NCBI GenBank assembly: GCA_944325145.1
Contig: CALYDL010000004.1
Location: forward strand, 1-64,000
Direction of reading: 5' to 3'
DNA: 64,000 bases
DNA from: Candidatus Gastranaerophilales bacterium
GTDB taxonomy: Bacteria; Cyanobacteriota; Vampirovibrionia; Gastranaerophilales; Gastranaerophilaceae
Within the stretch, counting starts at the first letter, position 1. The number at the start of each line of letters is the position of its first letter. A program made the translations under genes and the position numbers. This document shows, in pieces, positions 61,926-64,000 of this stretch. A model generated the notes under the pieces. The model had not been told where the DNA came from. It worked only from the letters and a program-made list of their open reading frames with translations, and ran no database searches.

Positions 61926-64000
61926 TTATTTAATTTTCTTTAAGGCAGATAAGAAATTGTTGCGTTCAACATCACCATCAACAGTTGTTAAAAATATTTG
62001 GCTGTTTTCTTCTTCTGTTTTAAGTTTTGGAATAAGGGCAAGTTCTGCCGAATAATAATTCATATCATTTTTTTTGCCGAATGAACCGACATTTGCCAGA
62101 CTATTTAATGAAATTCCCCTTAAAAAGCCTGTAAAACCTTTATTTTTATTTGAAAATTTTGTATAAATTCTAAGAGAGGCGTCTCTTGTAACAAGGTCAA
62201 ACCTGCCCATTGTAAGCGTTGATAATTCAGGCGCAGTTGTTTTAACCATCATTCTGTTTATTACATTATTTTTAATTGAAATATCGCCCCAAATTCTATC
62301 AAAATTGCCTTCAGGAATATTTACAAGGTCAAATATAGTAGAAGGGCTTATCATAGCCATTGGGTTTCTGAAGAAGGAAACAAAATTGAGTGCATATTCA
62401 ACAAGCCCCATCTTTTCAATTGTGCCGTTATCTATATCAAATTTAATTTTGCCGTTTAATTGAAGTGTTTCATCAGTATTTATATCAATAATTCCGCTTG
62501 CCAAACCCGTTATTTCTCTTTTTAAATTTAAAAGTGCGCCTGCAATTATATCAGAATCAATTTTTCTTGCGCCTAAAATTACTCTGAATTTATTATCAAC
62601 CAAATTGCAAATAACCTTAACGGATGAATAGCCTTTTGCAAAATCAAACTTGTTGGAAGCAATATCTAAGTTGCCTTTTCTATCAAGAGAAATTTTCGCT
62701 TTAAGATTGCCGAATTCAATTTCTTTGTATTTACCTTTAATTAAATTAAATTCGCCGTTTTTAATTTCGATTAAATTTGGAACAAAAGCAGGCGCTGCAG
62801 TTTCAACATCAGCAACTTTATTTTCTTCAACAGCTTTTATAAATTCTTCTTCGCTTTTAACATCTTTGCTTTTTGGAGCCGTTGTTTGGGCTTGCAAGAG
62901 TCTTTCTATATCAATATTATCCAGAGTTAAATTGAAATTATCCACAATAATCGGGAAAACAATAGAATTTGAAATTTGGCCTTTCAGGTCAAATTTAGAG
63001 CGCCTGAAATAACCATTTGAAGCAAAGTTTAAATAATTTCTATCTGTTGAAAGTTTTCCTTCTTTAATAAAAAGTCTTTGAGAAGGAATAATAACTTTAT
63101 CAAGCGCCAAATTTCCCATTAGTTTTGGGGTTTTGCCTCTGTTTATCCATTTAATTCCGCCTGAAATTTGCCCTTTTTTAAAAGTTTTTGGGCCGACAAA
63201 TATATTTAAAAATTCACTTGGCAGAGGCTTTGGAATTTCAAAACCAAAATCTAATATTTTGGAATTGTTCATAATATCAACATTGCCTTCCATTGTAATA
63301 ATGGGGGCAATTTTTCCTTTGGAATTTTTATCAATTTCTTTTGCAATGTAATATTTAAGGCTTTCTATGTTTAAAATATTGCCTTTTATGTGCATATCGC
63401 ATTTAATGGCTCTATCATAATGAAGCGGGCTAAATGACATTCCTTCAATTAAAATATCATTTTCAGAATCAACTTTTGCCATATAAATGATATCAATATT
63501 ATTAAATTTTGAATAAATTTCAATTCTTGTGCCTGCCGGTTTATCGCCCGTCATTGTTGTTTTGCAGCCAATTAATTTTGAAAGATAATTTCTTGTAAAA
63601 TCATCTGTCATAACAGTGTTTATGGCAATTTTTGTATCAACGGAATTATAATAATCAACAACCGTGCCATCTAATGACAATTTATTCTTTCCATTTGAAC
63701 CGTAATAACCCTTAAAATCTTTAAGAGTGATTAAATCGGGCTGAATATTTATTCTGCCGCCATCTGCATATACGGGCAAATTAGCTAAAGATTTTAATTT
63801 GAAAGAAGATTTATTAACCCTAATGCCGCCTTTTAGGCCATCTTTATCAAGCCTTACATAAAGGTCTGATGTTCCTTTAATATCGTTTAATTCTCTTACA
63901 ATATCAGAACCGTTATTTAGAAAAATATTTAAAGCTAAAAGAGTTGCACCGTCTTTTAAATAAAAATTTCTTGATTTTAAGATAAAAGCAGATGAACCTT
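61926..64000 (-). CDS. AsmA-like envelope protein (5' end beyond the window)
   Basis: At least 691 codons on the minus strand, open to the right edge, so the start is outside. The sequence is a long series of beta-strand repeats typical of AsmA/TamB-type proteins (KGGIRVNKSSFKLKSLANLP). Its C-terminal part contains FDIDNGTIEKMGLVEYALNF and NRMMVKTTAPELSTLTMGRF, the AsmA C-terminal signature region. Such proteins bridge the inner and outer membranes and move or limit phospholipids. An apparent start near 63779 is only an internal TTG. Confidence 0.75.
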   Translation of the reverse strand, partial: GSSAFILKSRNFYLKDGATLLALNIFLNNGSDIVRELNDIKGTSDLYVRLDKDGLKGGIRVNKSSFKLKSLANLPVYADGGRINIQPDLITLKDFKGYYGSNGKNKLSLDGTVVDYYNSVDTKIAINTVMTDDFTRNYLSKLIGCKTTMTGDKPAGTRIEIYSKFNNIDIIYMAKVDSENDILIEGMSFSPLHYDRAIKCDMHIKGNILNIESLKYYIAKEIDKNSKGKIAPIITMEGNVDIMNNSKILDFGFEIPKPLPSEFLNIFVGPKTFKKGQISGGIKWINRGKTPKLMGNLALDKVIIPSQRLFIKEGKLSTDRNYLNFASNGYFRRSKFDLKGQISNSIVFPIIVDNFNLTLDNIDIERLLQAQTTAPKSKDVKSEEEFIKAVEENKVADVETAAPAFVPNLIEIKNGEFNLIKGKYKEIEFGNLKAKISLDRKGNLDIASNKFDFAKGYSSVKVICNLVDNKFRVILGARKIDSDIIAGALLNLKREITGLASGIIDINTDETLQLNGKIKFDIDNGTIEKMGLVEYALNFVSFFRNPMAMISPSTIFDLVNIPEGNFDRIWGDISIKNNVINRMMVKTTAPELSTLTMGRFDLVTRDASLRIYTKFSNKNKGFTGFLRGISLNSLANVGSFGKKNDMNYYSAELALIPKLKTEEENSQIFLTTVDGDVERNNFLSALKKIK

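Overview
The window is about 64 kb of AT-rich bacterial DNA from a Gram-negative-type (diderm) organism. Signs of an outer membrane are a signal-peptide-bearing beta-barrel porin, an MCE/MlaD-like protein and an AsmA-like protein. Several features together suggest a gut-type non-photosynthetic relative of cyanobacteria (Melainabacteria/Vampirovibrionia, order Gastranaerophilales): AroH-type chorismate mutase, GH57/DUF3536 protein, prepilins starting GFTLAEVLITLAIIGVVAA, anaerobe enzymes (2-hydroxyacyl-CoA dehydratase activase-type proteins, rubrerythrin), and many signal-peptide-less proteins with EF-hand and CHAP modules. That placement is inference from gene content only. No rRNA, CRISPR array, insertion sequence or prophage was seen. 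There is one tRNA.

Layout. 0-14.5 kb (+): an EF-hand/lysozyme-like protein, then def-fmt-aroH, two M16 peptidase-fold genes, a TPR protein, two Dpp/Opp-type permeases, mgtC-like, and infB-rbfA-truB-gerMN. 14.5-18.9 kb (-): a cluster of unknown genes containing a protein family with conserved helical ends and a variable middle. 19-28 kb: nagA-like, DUF2229 activase-like protein, a fused double M16 protein, dgt, an EF-hand/CHAP protein, rubrerythrin and a BcrAD/HgdC-type ATPase. 28-34.4 kb: XRE regulator divergent from a prepilin, GH57, an exported protein, glnA and a decayed prepilin fragment. 34.4-39.4 kb: tig-clpP-clpX (-) and nanE-ROK kinase (+). 39.4-48.1 kb: MCE-like gene, two small hydrophobic proteins, and a divergent locus of three large low-complexity/coiled-coil proteins, two with CHAP-like domains. 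48.1-55.5 kb: antiporter, carbonic anhydrase, radical SAM protein, ferritin, and a nucleotide-sugar operon (ugd, uxs, acetyltransferase). 55.5-64 kb: tRNA-Leu with a tandem-duplicated flank, galE, HD protein, NSS symporter, porin, DHA2 transporter and a truncated AsmA-like gene.

How genes work together. def/fmt/infB/rbfA/truB serve translation; tig/clpP/clpX serve protein folding and turnover. nagA-like, nanE and the ROK kinase point to amino-sugar use. ugd, uxs and galE make UDP-glucuronate, UDP-xylose and UDP-galactose-type precursors for surface glycans. Rubrerythrin and ferritin handle peroxide and iron in an anaerobe.

The most interesting signal is a set of five intergenic promoters that match the flagellar sigma-28 (FliA) consensus TAAAGTTT-N11-GCCGATAA (seen here with N11 or N12). 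They sit only in front of the unknown secreted-looking genes: the conserved-ends family, the EF-hand/CHAP protein and the 989-aa repeat protein. Four of the five lie at nearly the same distance from the start codon. The controlled proteins have no Sec signal peptides, and the conserved-ends family has a flagellin-like plan (conserved N- and C-terminal helices, variable or absent middle) without recognisable flagellin sequence. This looks like an undescribed FliA-type regulon of non-Sec-exported surface or cell-wall proteins.
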